A stretch of 64,000 bases of DNA from Geomonas sp. Red32 (GTDB taxonomy: Bacteria > Desulfobacterota > Desulfuromonadia > Geobacterales > Geobacteraceae): positions 310,001 to 374,000 of the forward strand of contig NZ_JAKLOY010000005.1 in the NCBI RefSeq assembly GCF_023652955.1. The letters run 5' to 3'. Under the pieces are notes generated by a model that was given only the letters and a program-made list of their open reading frames with translations, was not told the DNA's origin and ran no database searches. Of this stretch, positions 1-8,534 are shown one piece after another (position 1 is the first letter of the stretch; every line of letters starts with the position of its first letter). The position numbers and the translations under genes were made by a program.

Positions 1-2261
1 TCGTGGGAGCGGCGGAGCTCCGTCTCCATCCTCTTGCGGTCGGTGATGTCGGTGCCGATCCCGATGACGGCGAAGGGAAGCCCGTTCTCGTCCAGCATCG
101 GCGAGTTGGTGGTCAGCATCGGGACCACCCTGCCGTCCCGGGCCCGGACCGCCATCTCCACCGTGCATGGCTTCCCTGCCGAAAGGGCCAGCGTCACCTC
201 TTCCTCCACGCCCGGATCGGCCACCGGGGGGAGCACGGTGGCAAGCTCGCCTCCGAGCGCCTCCTCGCGGCGCCAGCCGAAGAGCGCCTCGGCGGCCTTG
301 TTCCAGTAGATCAGGGTCTGGCTCATGTCGGTAGCGATCACCGCCTGCCCCACCGAGTCGAGGAGGCTCGCCTGGAAGAGGAGATGCTTCTCCGCCTCCT
401 TCCGTCCGGTGATGTCGCGGACGATGCTGACGAGCATCCTGGTATCGCCGATGGTGGCCCCCCGGGAGCTGACCTCCACCGGGAAGAGGCTCCCGTCCCG
501 GCGGCGGTGGACGGTCTCGAAGAGAATCCCCTGCCGGTCCGCCTCGTCCATCTGGGAAGCGGTCTCCGAATCGGCCCCCGGCACCCGCAGGTCCATGAGC
601 GACCTTTCCAGGAGCTCCTCGCGGCTCCAGCCGTAGGCCAGGGTGGCGGCGGCGTTGGCTTCCAGGATCCGGCCGTCGCCGCGGCGGATGAAGAGGATGA
701 TGTCCCGGCTGTTGGCGGCCAAAAGCTCGTAGCGTCTGAGGACCTCCTCGGAGTGCTTGCGGCCGGTGACGTCCTGGATGATCCCGGCCAGCCGCTCGCG
801 GTCTCCCTCCCGGCAGGTGCGCCCGGCCGCCCAGATCCAGCGGAGCTCCCCGTCGCGGCGCCGGATCCGGCACTCGAAACTGAAGCTCTCCCGGCCGGCC
901 AGCTCCGTGCGCAGGGTCCGCTCCACCGCCTCCCGCTCCTCCTCGACGACATGGGCGAGGAACATGGCGAAGTCCCAGCGGGGGAGGAGCTCGGGATAGC
1001 CGAAGATCCGGTCGTGCTCGGGGGAGCGGGCGACGGAGAGATCGCCCAGGTCGAGCTCCCAGGCCCCGATGCTGCTCGCCTCCAGGGCGAAGCGGAGCCT
1101 GCTCTCGCTCTCGTGCCGCTTGCGCTCGGCATCCTTGATCTCGCTGATGTCGTCGAAGACCACCACCGCGCTGGCCACCCCGCCGGCCGCATCCATCAGG
1201 GGGGCGGAACTGACCAGCACCGGGATCCGGCTCCCGTCGCCCCTCTCCAGGAGCATCTCCCGGTTGCGGACGAAGGTACCGTTGGCGAAGGTCTGGGAGC
1301 TCGGGAGCTCGTCGCCGGAAAGGGGGGTGCCGTCCGGCCTCAGGGCCCGGGCAAGCTCGCTCTCCGGCTGGGGTCCGGGGAACGGGCAGCCGTAGAGGTC
1401 GCAGGCCCGCCGGTTGAGGTAGGAGAAGTGGCGGTCGGAGGCATTCACCAAGGCTACCGCGCTCGGGATGGTCTCCAGGATGGCCACCAGCCGCCGCCGC
1501 TCGTTTTCCGCCTGGTCCTTGGCCTCCCGCAGGGCCTCCTCGGCCGCCTTCCTGGCGGTGATGTCCCGGACCGCGGTGTGGCGCTGGTGACCGCCCGAGA
1601 TGGTGCAGCCATGGGCCTCGACGGTGATGCGGGTGCCGTCCTGGCGGATCAGGTCGTGCTCGAAGATGCACTCGCGGGAAGCCCGCACGATGGTCTCCAC
1701 CCGCTCCCGGTCCTCCGGGGCGATGAAGGGAGCCATCTCGTTTCCCTTGAGCTCCTCAGGCGGGTAACCGAGCATCCCGGCGAACTGGTCGTTGCAGTCG
1801 ACGATGATCCCCCCCCGGGTCTCGACGATCCCCTCGAAGGTGGCTTCCGCGAAGGTGGCGAGACGGGAACGGCTCTCGTAGAGTGCGGCTTCGCGCTCCA
1901 GGCGGGAGACCCGCTCCTTGGTCCGGCGGTAGGCGGTCACGAGGAGGCCGGTGGCGGCCCCGATGATGCAGAAGACCACGAGCCCCACCCGGTCGATGGG
2001 GGCGCCGACCCCGAACCCTTCGGGGGGAAGGAGGTAGTAGGCGACGAAGAGGGCAGAGAGGAAGGTGGCGAGGCCGGCGGAGGTGAAGCCCCCGACCATG
2101 GCGGTGATGAGCACCACCGGGTAGAAGAGGCTGTAGGGGGAAAGGCCGGGGCCGAACCAGTGCTCCAGAAGGTCGCGCACGACGATGCCGGCGACGACCG
2201 CCAGGCATGCGACCGTCAGGTGCCACCAGCGGCGGACCGCGGGGCTGCTTCCCTTGTCCAT
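1..2261 (-). CDS. Membrane-anchored multi-PAS sensor protein, 3' end beyond the window
   Basis: Read on the minus strand from ATG at 2261, an open frame runs without a stop to the left edge, giving at least 753 residues. The first ~110 residues hold about four hydrophobic segments of the kind found in KdpD-type DUF4118 sensor modules, followed by a short coiled coil. At least five PAS/PAC units follow, each ending in a PAC-like signature such as VRDITARK, IIQDVTGRK, VRDITGRK and GIGTDITDRK. The transmitter or output domain, probably a histidine kinase, lies outside the window, so kinase versus diguanylate cyclase cannot be decided. No strong ribosome binding site is seen before the ATG, but the next in-frame start would remove the first membrane helix. 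It probably senses redox or small-molecule signals at the inner membrane, which is an inference from PAS family behaviour. Confidence 0.85.
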   Translation of the reverse strand, partial: MDKGSSPAVRRWWHLTVACLAVVAGIVVRDLLEHWFGPGLSPYSLFYPVVLITAMVGGFTSAGLATFLSALFVAYYLLPPEGFGVGAPIDRVGLVVFCIIGAATGLLVTAYRRTKERVSRLEREAALYESRSRLATFAEATFEGIVETRGGIIVDCNDQFAGMLGYPPEELKGNEMAPFIAPEDRERVETIVRASRECIFEHDLIRQDGTRITVEAHGCTISGGHQRHTAVRDITARKAAEEALREAKDQAENERRRLVAILETIPSAVALVNASDRHFSYLNRRACDLYGCPFPGPQPESELARALRPDGTPLSGDELPSSQTFANGTFVRNREMLLERGDGSRIPVLVSSAPLMDAAGGVASAVVVFDDISEIKDAERKRHESESRLRFALEASSIGAWELDLGDLSVARSPEHDRIFGYPELLPRWDFAMFLAHVVEEEREAVERTLRTELAGRESFSFECRIRRRDGELRWIWAAGRTCREGDRERLAGIIQDVTGRKHSEEVLRRYELLAANSRDIILFIRRGDGRILEANAAATLAYGWSREELLERSLMDLRVPGADSETASQMDEADRQGILFETVHRRRDGSLFPVEVSSRGATIGDTRMLVSIVRDITGRKEAEKHLLFQASLLDSVGQAVIATDMSQTLIYWNKAAEALFGWRREEALGGELATVLPPVADPGVEEEVTLALSAGKPCTVEMAVRARDGRVVPMLTTNSPMLDENGLPFAVIGIGTDITDRKRMETELRRSH

Positions 2262-2608
2262 GCAGAAACCCCTGAATTACAGTAAACGGTGAGCGGACTG
2301 GATGGAGGAAATTCCTCCCCTGTCACAGCACGCTTTTAGCACACTTTCATGCAAGCTGCAAAAGTATAGCATGAGTCTCAGAGCTTTCATCTCCTACAGA
2401 TTACGCACCCTTACATACTCTCAAACCGGACCGTTAATGCTCACCCATGAGGATCTGAGCCATACCGCGCCGTTGACCTAGCCGGGATAAAGCAGTAACC
2501 GAGGCCGGGGGCAAAAAACTTTGCTTGACCCGTCTACCGCTTCACACTTTACCCTTGAAATCGTCACGGCCATGACAGATATTCCACACGAAAAAAAAGG
2601 AGAACGAG
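2262..2608. other. Intergenic region between divergent genes
   Basis: This 347-base gap separates the divergent PAS sensor and the small MerR-associated gene, so it should hold promoters for both. A short inverted repeat (GGAGGA-AAT-TCCTCC) lies near 2302-2316. I see no gene in it. The base composition is less GC-rich than the flanking genes. Confidence 0.5.
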
Positions 2609-2794
2609 ATGAAGAACAAGGTAACCGTAGAGGAGTGGGTAGCCCGTTTCGAGGCGGCCGGGCTGGACGGCGAGGGAAGGGAGAAATGGCACCGGCTGTT
2701 CGAGCGGGAGAATCCGGAAGGTCACCAGAGCTTTCTCGAGTGGCTCGGCCTCCCCCCCGGCGAGATCGCGGCCATCCGCTCCCGCTTCGCCTGA
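2609..2794 (+). CDS. Small protein resembling the C-terminal effector domain of the adjacent MerR regulator
   Basis: The product is 61 residues, starting at ATG 2609 with an AAGGAG ribosome binding site nine bases upstream. It has no signal peptide or membrane segment. Its sequence aligns along almost its whole length with the last ~55 residues of the MerR protein encoded next. Both carry the pattern F..L..AG.D......H..FE...P..H..FL..LG.P..E...IR. It therefore looks like a free-standing copy of that regulator's ligand-sensing domain. The gene lies 57 bases before the MerR start on the same strand and is probably co-transcribed. A role as ligand buffer, antagonist or partner of the regulator is inference; no enzyme motif is visible. 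Confidence 0.75.
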   Translation: MKNKVTVEEWVARFEAAGLDGEGREKWHRLFERENPEGHQSFLEWLGLPPGEIAAIRSRFA

Positions 2795-2807
2795 CCCTTG
2801 CGTTACA

Positions 2808-2838
2808 TCCCCTCTCCCCCGCTGGGGGGGGAGGGGTT
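2808..2838 (+). promoter_or_regulatory. GC-rich hairpin between the small gene and the MerR gene
   Basis: A run of C and T (CCCCTCTCCCCC) followed after a short loop by a G-rich run (GGGGGGGGAGGGG) can fold into a stable hairpin just before the AGAGGAG ribosome binding site of the MerR gene. It is not followed by a T run, so it is more likely a translation- or stability-modulating element or a dispersed palindrome than a terminator. Confidence 0.4.
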
Positions 2839-2851
2839 AGAGGAGCCGACC

Positions 2852-3385
2852 ATGTACCGCATCACCGAGCTCGCCCGCCACTTCGGCCTTTCCCGCAGCA
2901 CCCTTTTGTACTACGACCGGATCGGCCTTCTCTCTCCCTCGGGGCGGAGCGGCGCCAACTACCGCCGCTACTCCGAGGCCGAGCGCGAAAAGCTCGCCAC
3001 CATCTGTTCCCTTAGGCAGGCCGGGGTGGACATCGAGGGGATCCGCGCCATCCTCGCCACCGCCGGGGACGACACCACGGCCGTGCTGAAGCGGCGGCTC
3101 GAGGAGATCGGCCGGGAGATCGCCGCCCTTTCCGCCAAGCAGCACCTGCTGGCGGGGATGCTGAAGCTGTACGGCGAGGGGGGGCCCAGCGGAAGCGTCG
3201 ACAAGGAGATGTTCGTCTCCCTTTTACGCGCGGCAGGTATGGACGACCAGGCGATGAAGACGCTGCACGTGGAATTCGAGCGGCGGGAACCGGCCGCCCA
3301 CCACGCCTTTCTCCGTTCGCTGGGGATCCCGGAGGAGGAGGCCCTCAGGATCCGGGCCTGGTCGCAGGAGGCGGGTGGGGAATGA
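2852..3385 (+). CDS. MerR-family transcriptional regulator
   Basis: The 177-residue protein begins MYRITELARHFGLSRSTLLY, the typical winged-helix DNA-binding start of MerR regulators, followed by YYDRIGLL and a YRRYSEAE wing. A dimerisation coiled coil follows at ~75-115. The last ~60 residues form a domain shared with the small protein encoded just upstream. ATG 2852 is preceded by AGAGGAG. An upstream in-frame TTG at 2798 would add 18 residues from the GC-rich hairpin and is unlikely. MerR proteins bind and distort promoters with over-long spacers and activate when their effector binds. The effector is not evident: no metal-binding cysteine cluster is present in the C-terminal domain, so an organic ligand is more likely than a metal. 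Confidence 0.88.
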   Translation: MYRITELARHFGLSRSTLLYYDRIGLLSPSGRSGANYRRYSEAEREKLATICSLRQAGVDIEGIRAILATAGDDTTAVLKRRLEEIGREIAALSAKQHLLAGMLKLYGEGGPSGSVDKEMFVSLLRAAGMDDQAMKTLHVEFERREPAAHHAFLRSLGIPEEEALRIRAWSQEAGGE

Positions 3386-3480
3386 CGGCCTTGCCGCCCG
3401 ATTTCCTCTCTTTTTCCATATTCCGTGCATGATTGCCCGCTATACCTCTAAGCATCGCAAAGCCGCGGGAAGGGGTGCGC

Positions 3481-3810
3481 ATGGGAAAACCGATGTCACG
3501 ACAAACGGGATACGAGCTGGCGGGGTCGCTCACCATGCTGGTGGGGATGGGGGCTTCCCTCTACATCTACTTCACCTCGCAGGATTTCGCCGATTCGCTG
3601 AACGATCAGCTCCTCGCCCAGTCGAAGCCGTACGACCGGGCGCTGGAAGTCATGGGGGGGAAAGCCAACCTGATGGCGGAGCTTTTCAAGCGGTGGTTCT
3701 TCGACCTGTGGCAGGGGACCCACCTGGCCTACACGGTGGCGGCCATCACCGTGCTCGTTTCCTTCTGCCTCTTCGTGGCCGCCCACTACCTGGACAGCGA
3801 TCCCGAATGA
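3481..3810 (+). CDS. Small two-helix membrane protein of unknown function
   Basis: The product is 109 residues from ATG 3481, with a GGAAGGGG ribosome binding site. One hydrophobic segment lies at ~12-30 and a second at ~80-100, separated by a charged loop that may be periplasmic (DFADSLNDQLLAQSKPYD). I do not recognise the family. It ends 80 bases before the ChaN-type gene on the same strand, so the two may be co-transcribed. An earlier in-frame TTG at 3433 exists but has no ribosome binding site. Confidence 0.65.
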   Translation: MGKPMSRQTGYELAGSLTMLVGMGASLYIYFTSQDFADSLNDQLLAQSKPYDRALEVMGGKANLMAELFKRWFFDLWQGTHLAYTVAAITVLVSFCLFVAAHYLDSDPE

Positions 3811-3889
3811 AGCGGTTAAAGGCGGTGGATGGGCGAGGGATGTTGTGCTATAGTCCCCGGGCTCTGAAATCAAGTCGCGGGAGGCGCTG

Positions 3890-4735
3890 GTGAGAAACGT
3901 CGTAACGGTGGCAGTCGCTCTTTATCTTCTTCTTTGTGCCGCGGTGGCGGGAGCCGCCACCAGCCTGGTCCGGATGGGCGACCGCACCCCGGTCCCGCTT
4001 GACCGGGTGGTGGAGGAGATCGCCCCCGCCGACGCCGTCTTCCTCGGCGACACCCACGACGACCGCTCGCTGCACGCAAAGCAGCTGGAGATAATCAAGG
4101 CGCTCTACGCCAAGAACCCGCGGCTCGCCATCGGGCTGGAGATGTTCACCATCGACAGCCAGTCCGCCCTCGACGGCTGGACAAGCGGCAAGCTCTCCGA
4201 GAGCGAGTTCCTCCCCATCTACGCCAAGAACTGGAGCTACCCGTGGGAGCTCTACCGGGATATCTTCCTCTTCGCCCGCGACAACAAGATCCCCATCATC
4301 GCCCTCAACGTCCCCAAGGCGGCGATCGGCAAGGTGGTCCGGGCGGGGGCCGGCGCCCTGACCGGCAGCGACCTGGCCGGGCTCCCTCCCGGCCCCTGGA
4401 GCCTCAGTCCCCGCCAGGCGGAGTACCTGAGGCTGATCCGCCAGCAGGCCTTCGCGAACCTTCCCCCCCGCTTCCCGTCCGCCAACTTCGACCAGGCACA
4501 GGCGCTGCGCAACCACACCATGGCCTCGTTCGTCATGCGGTACCTGGAAAGAACCCCGGGGAGCCAGGTGGTGGTCATCGCCGGGACCTGGCATTCCATC
4601 AGAAACGGGGTCCCCGACAGCATGAAGCGGTACGGCAAGGTCGACGCCCGGGTCATCTTGCAGGACCTGGTGGAGTTCACCTGGCTGAAGCCGACCGCCG
4701 AGGACGCCGACTTCCTGATCCTGCGCGACCGCTAG
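3890..4735 (+). CDS. ChaN/Tiki-superfamily haem-binding-type exported protein
   Basis: The 281-residue protein starts at GTG 3890, with GGGAGG six bases upstream. Residues 1-22 form a signal peptide (VAVALYLLLCAAVAGAATS). The rest carries ChaN (DUF399) hallmarks: FLGDTHDD near residue 51, GLEMF near 82, and an AGTWHS segment near 237 matching the C-terminal conserved HG/WH patch. Characterised ChaN proteins bind haem and are proposed to act in iron uptake. The wider Tiki superfamily includes metal-dependent proteases, so a peptidase role is also possible. The protein is probably periplasmic or envelope-attached. It converges on the hybrid kinase gene with a 26-base gap. Confidence 0.8.
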   Translation: MRNVVTVAVALYLLLCAAVAGAATSLVRMGDRTPVPLDRVVEEIAPADAVFLGDTHDDRSLHAKQLEIIKALYAKNPRLAIGLEMFTIDSQSALDGWTSGKLSESEFLPIYAKNWSYPWELYRDIFLFARDNKIPIIALNVPKAAIGKVVRAGAGALTGSDLAGLPPGPWSLSPRQAEYLRLIRQQAFANLPPRFPSANFDQAQALRNHTMASFVMRYLERTPGSQVVVIAGTWHSIRNGVPDSMKRYGKVDARVILQDLVEFTWLKPTAEDADFLILRDR

Positions 4736-4761
4736 CCGCGGCCGCGCTGCTCCACCCGTTC

Positions 4762-7245
4762 CTACCCGATTAGCGCCGACACCGCGTCGTTGAGCTGTTT
4801 GATGTCGAACGGCTTGGCGATGAAGTTCACCCCCGCCATCTCGCCCCGGTGCTCCCGCTCCAGGAAGCTCCTCGTGTAGCCGGACATGAAAAGCACCGGG
4901 CACTCCGGCCACACCCTCCTGATGCGGGCGACCATCTCCTCGCCGTTCATGCCCGGCATCACCACGTCGGTCAGCACCAGGTCGACCCGGGTCCCCCGCT
5001 CGCAGAGGGCGATCGCCTGCTGGGGCGAGGCCGCCTGCAGCACCGTGTATCCCATCTCCTCCAGCATCCCGGTGGTGGTTATCAGGAGCATCTCCTCGTC
5101 CTCGACCAGCAGGATGGTGCCGCTGCCGTGCGCCTGGCCGGCGGCCGAGGCATCCTCTCCCCCGCTCTCCCCCTTCAGACGCGGAAGGTACACGGTAAAG
5201 ACCGTTCCGGCGCCCGGCGTGCTCTCGCACTGGATAACGCCGTCGTTTTGGGCGACGATCCCGTACACGGTGGAGAGCCCGAGCCCGGTCCCCTTGCCGA
5301 TCTCCTTGGTGGTGAAGAACGGCTCGAAGATACGGTCGCGGGTCTCGCTGTCCATCCCCACCCCGGTGTCCGCTACCGTCAGCCGGACGTAATCGCCGGG
5401 ACCGGGCGCGCCCCCCTCCTGGCGGTCGCCCATGATGGTGACGTTGGCGGTCTCTATGGCCAGCGTCCCTCCCTGCGGCATGGCGTCGCGGGCGTTCACC
5501 GACAGGTTCATGAGGATCTGGTCGATCTGGACCGGGTCGATCAGCACGTTCCAAAGCCCTTCCCCCGCCTGCAAGACGAAGCGGATATCCTCCCCGATCA
5601 ACCGGCCGAGGTTCTTCCTGTGTTCCACGATCAGGGCGTTGAGATTGACCGGCTTGGGAGCGATCGGCTGCTTGCGCGAGAAGGCCAGGAGCTGGCGGGT
5701 GACCTGGCTTGAGCGCTCGGCCGCCTTCACGATCTGGTCGAAGGCCCCCCAGAGGGGATCCTCCGGGGAAAGCCGCAGCTTGGAGAGCTCGGCCCTGCCG
5801 AGGATGACGCAGAGCATGTTGTTGAAGTCGTGGGCCACGCCACCGGCCAGACGGCCGATCGATTCCATCTTCAGCGACTGCTGCAGCTGCTCTTCGAGGG
5901 ACTTGCGGTGGGTCACGTCGGTAACCGTCGCCAGCACGCAGCGGTCGTTCCCCAGCTGGACCCTCCGCATCCGGACCTCCACCCAGAACAGCCGGCCATC
6001 GGCCGCCCGGGCGTGCCAGGGGAACTCCGGCTGCTCCCCGAGGGCGGCCCGCTTGATGAAGGCTATGGCCTCGTCCTCCGAGTAGGGAGAGGTTCCGGCG
6101 CTGAGGGCGCCGGCGGTCAGGGTGAGGACCTCGTCGTGGGAGTAGCCGTACATCTCGCACATGGTCCGGTTCACGTCGACGATGGCTCCGCTGTCGGCCC
6201 CGTGAATGATGATGGCGTCGCTCGACGCGTCGAACATGGTCCGGAAACGGCTCTCGCTCTCCCTGAGCACCGCCGCCTGGTCCGTGAGGAGCTCTTCGGC
6301 CCGCTGGCGCTCGGCCAGCTCGTCCTCGAGCTGCCGGGCGGTCAGGTGGAGCTCCTCGCCGTAGTGGACGATCTCCGCCGTCTTGCGGCGTACCTGGCGG
6401 CGCAAAAGGGCGGCGAAGGCCACCGACAGGGCCAGCAGGGCCGCCACCGCGACGAAAGCCTCCCTGAGCCACCCCGGCATCACCCGGATGGTGGAGGCGC
6501 TGCCATGCGACCACCGCTCCAGCGCTTGGTGGTACGGCGACCCCTCGGTCCTTCGCCAGGAGTCGAGGTAGTGGTCAAGGGTGGCCAGCACCTCCCGGTT
6601 GCGCCCCTTGGCGACCGCGAAATAGATGTCGAACGGGTTGAAGATCACCCCCGAGGAGTGCAGCCCGTAATCGTGCTGCTTGGCCGACCCGAAGGTGTTG
6701 TTGGCCACCCCTCCGTCGACCTCTCCGGCGGCCACCGCCTTGAAGAGGTCCTCGAAGTCGCCGTACTCCACCAGCCGGCAGGGAATCTCGAACTTGTCGA
6801 CCATGTTCTTGAAGCTGGCTCCGTTGAAGTCCCCCTTTTCCACCCCGATCCGCTTGTTCCTCACGTCCCGGATGTTTTCGATGGAGGAGCCGGCCGGCAC
6901 GTAGAGCTCCGCCCAGACGGTCAACACCGGCGTCTTGCCGTAGTCGAGGAACTTGGCGCGCTCGGCGGTATAGGCCACGTTGGTTACCACGTCGACCTCC
7001 CCGCTCTGGACCCGGGCGAGGCCGTCCGCCCAATTACCGTAGACGTAGGTGACCGTCCACCCCTCGCGGCGGGCGATCTCGTTCAGGAGGTCGACGTAGG
7101 CACCCTTGACGGTCTGGTCGGGGGCCTGAAACAGGGTGGGATAGAAGTTGAAGGCCGCCACCCGCACCTCACGGGGAGCGGCATGGGCGGCAGAGACGGA
7201 GAGCACCGTCGCGATGGCGAGTATCAGCAGTAGAACTTTTCTCAT
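4762..7245 (-). CDS. Hybrid sensor histidine kinase with periplasmic substrate-binding domain
   Basis: The 827-residue protein starts at ATG 7245 with GCAGGAGAC upstream. A signal peptide (MRKVLLLILAIATVLSVSAA) leads into a family-3 solute-binding domain (~25-245, with VKGAYVDLLNEIARREGW and GEVDVVTNVAYT). A membrane helix follows at ~262-285, then a coiled coil and a PAS domain (~325-450). HisKA carries GGVAHDFNNM with the phospho-acceptor His, HATPase_c carries the N, G1 (DTGVGM) and G2 (GKGTGLGLS) boxes, and a C-terminal receiver has DEE and LVLTDVVMPGMNG. BvgS-like kinases use such domains to sense amino acids or other small solutes in the periplasm. The ligand here is unknown and no partner regulator is adjacent. 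Confidence 0.93.
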   Translation of the reverse strand: MRKVLLLILAIATVLSVSAAHAAPREVRVAAFNFYPTLFQAPDQTVKGAYVDLLNEIARREGWTVTYVYGNWADGLARVQSGEVDVVTNVAYTAERAKFLDYGKTPVLTVWAELYVPAGSSIENIRDVRNKRIGVEKGDFNGASFKNMVDKFEIPCRLVEYGDFEDLFKAVAAGEVDGGVANNTFGSAKQHDYGLHSSGVIFNPFDIYFAVAKGRNREVLATLDHYLDSWRRTEGSPYHQALERWSHGSASTIRVMPGWLREAFVAVAALLALSVAFAALLRRQVRRKTAEIVHYGEELHLTARQLEDELAERQRAEELLTDQAAVLRESESRFRTMFDASSDAIIIHGADSGAIVDVNRTMCEMYGYSHDEVLTLTAGALSAGTSPYSEDEAIAFIKRAALGEQPEFPWHARAADGRLFWVEVRMRRVQLGNDRCVLATVTDVTHRKSLEEQLQQSLKMESIGRLAGGVAHDFNNMLCVILGRAELSKLRLSPEDPLWGAFDQIVKAAERSSQVTRQLLAFSRKQPIAPKPVNLNALIVEHRKNLGRLIGEDIRFVLQAGEGLWNVLIDPVQIDQILMNLSVNARDAMPQGGTLAIETANVTIMGDRQEGGAPGPGDYVRLTVADTGVGMDSETRDRIFEPFFTTKEIGKGTGLGLSTVYGIVAQNDGVIQCESTPGAGTVFTVYLPRLKGESGGEDASAAGQAHGSGTILLVEDEEMLLITTTGMLEEMGYTVLQAASPQQAIALCERGTRVDLVLTDVVMPGMNGEEMVARIRRVWPECPVLFMSGYTRSFLEREHRGEMAGVNFIAKPFDIKQLNDAVSALIG

Positions 7246-7470
7246 GGTACCGTCTCCTGCGGCGGAGTGGACTGGTGAGGTCAGGGATCGTTCGGTGCCA
7301 CTCCGGCAGGGGGAGGAGCATACATCATGCCATCGGCATTTGTCGCTAAAAATTAAGGATAAAAGGAGGTTAGGAGAAAATAAGGAGCGAGGGCGGGGAG
7401 AGGGGAAGCTGCCGCCGCCGCGGGGCGCCAACGGCGGGGAGAGCGGGTAACAGGGCGGAGAAACAACGGA

Positions 7471-8472
7471 TTAATGGTGACCAGAGGAGTCAAGGACCTT
7501 GACCACCACCGCCCCCTTCACCCCGGCACGCAGGGCCGCCAGCGCCTCGTTGGCCTCTTCGAGGGGAAATACCGTCACCTCGGTCCGGACCGGGACCTGG
7601 GGTGCCAGGGCGAGGAAACCGGTGGCATCCCGGCGGGTGAGGTTGGCAACCGAACGGAGGACCCGTTCACCCCAGATGATGTGGTAAGGAAAAGAAGGGA
7701 TATCGCTCATGTGAATCCCTCCGAGCACCACCACGCCCCCCTTCGCCACCGCCTCCAAGGCCAGGGGGACCAGCTCCCCTGCCGGGGCGAAGATGATGGC
7801 GGCATCGAGCCCGCCGGGGGGAATCTCCCCGGTCCCACCGGCCCAGGAAGCTCCCATCTCGAGGGCAAAGCGCTGCCCCTCGCGGTCGCCCGGGCGGGTG
7901 AAGGCGAAGACCTCCCGCCCCTGCCAGCGCGCCACCTGGGTGACGATATGGGCAGCGGCGCCGAAACCGTAGATCCCGAGCCGCTTGCCGGGGCCCGCCA
8001 TCGCCAGCGAGCGGTAGCCGATGAGCCCCGCGCAGAGAAGGGGAGCGGCCTGGAGGTCGGGGTACCCGTCCGGAATCGGGAAGCAGAAGCGATGGTCGGC
8101 GACCGTGAAATCGGCCAGCCCTCCGTCGATGTGGTAGCCGGTGAAGCGGCCGTGGTCGCAGAGGTTTTCGCGGCCGTCCCGGCAGTAGCCGCAGCTGCCG
8201 CAGGTCGACCCGAGCCACGGGACACCGACCCGGCCGCCGGTCCGGAAGCCGGAGACACCGGCTCCCACGGCGCAGACGCTGGCGACCACCTGGTGGCCAA
8301 GCACCAGGGGGAGCTTCGGGTCGTCGAGCTCCCCGTCGAGGATGTGCAGGTCGGTCCGGCAGATCCCACAGGCGTGGACTTTCAAAAGGAGCTGGCCCGG
8401 CCCCGGCGACGGGAGATCCCTCTCCACCAGCCGAAGCGGCTGCCCCGTCTCTTCGAAGATCATGGCGCGCAT
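7471..8472 (-). CDS. Zinc-dependent alcohol dehydrogenase family protein (MDR superfamily)
   Basis: The 333-residue product starts at ATG 8472, seven bases after AGGAGGT; a GTG three codons earlier overlaps that ribosome binding site. The catalytic zinc site is CGICRTDLH (Cys and the first ligands) with LGHQVV. The structural zinc site is the four-cysteine CGSCGYCRDGRENLC. The NAD(P) fold has GIYGFGAAAH rather than the classical GxGxxG. It fits the AdhP-like family of medium-chain alcohol dehydrogenases that oxidise short-chain alcohols or reduce aldehydes. The usual GHE next to the zinc histidine is GHQ here, which could change zinc dynamics or substrate range. It is a single gene with no obvious operon partner. 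Confidence 0.88.
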   Translation of the reverse strand: MRAMIFEETGQPLRLVERDLPSPGPGQLLLKVHACGICRTDLHILDGELDDPKLPLVLGHQVVASVCAVGAGVSGFRTGGRVGVPWLGSTCGSCGYCRDGRENLCDHGRFTGYHIDGGLADFTVADHRFCFPIPDGYPDLQAAPLLCAGLIGYRSLAMAGPGKRLGIYGFGAAAHIVTQVARWQGREVFAFTRPGDREGQRFALEMGASWAGGTGEIPPGGLDAAIIFAPAGELVPLALEAVAKGGVVVLGGIHMSDIPSFPYHIIWGERVLRSVANLTRRDATGFLALAPQVPVRTEVTVFPLEEANEALAALRAGVKGAVVVKVLDSSGHH

Positions 8473-8534
8473 CGGTCCCACCTCCTGAAACTCCCGCGTG
8501 TTAATCTCCCCTCGCCCCGATTAATCTTCCCCTT

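Noticed and set aside
3-2285. Long plus-strand open frame at the left edge
   Set aside because: It is antisense to the PAS sensor, whose minus-strand translation shows repeated PAS/PAC signatures. The plus frame is low-complexity and has no motif.
3848-6514. 888-codon minus-strand frame overlapping the ChaN-type and hybrid kinase genes
   Set aside because: It is out of frame with the kinase and antisense to the ChaN-type gene. It is a composition artefact of GC-rich DNA.
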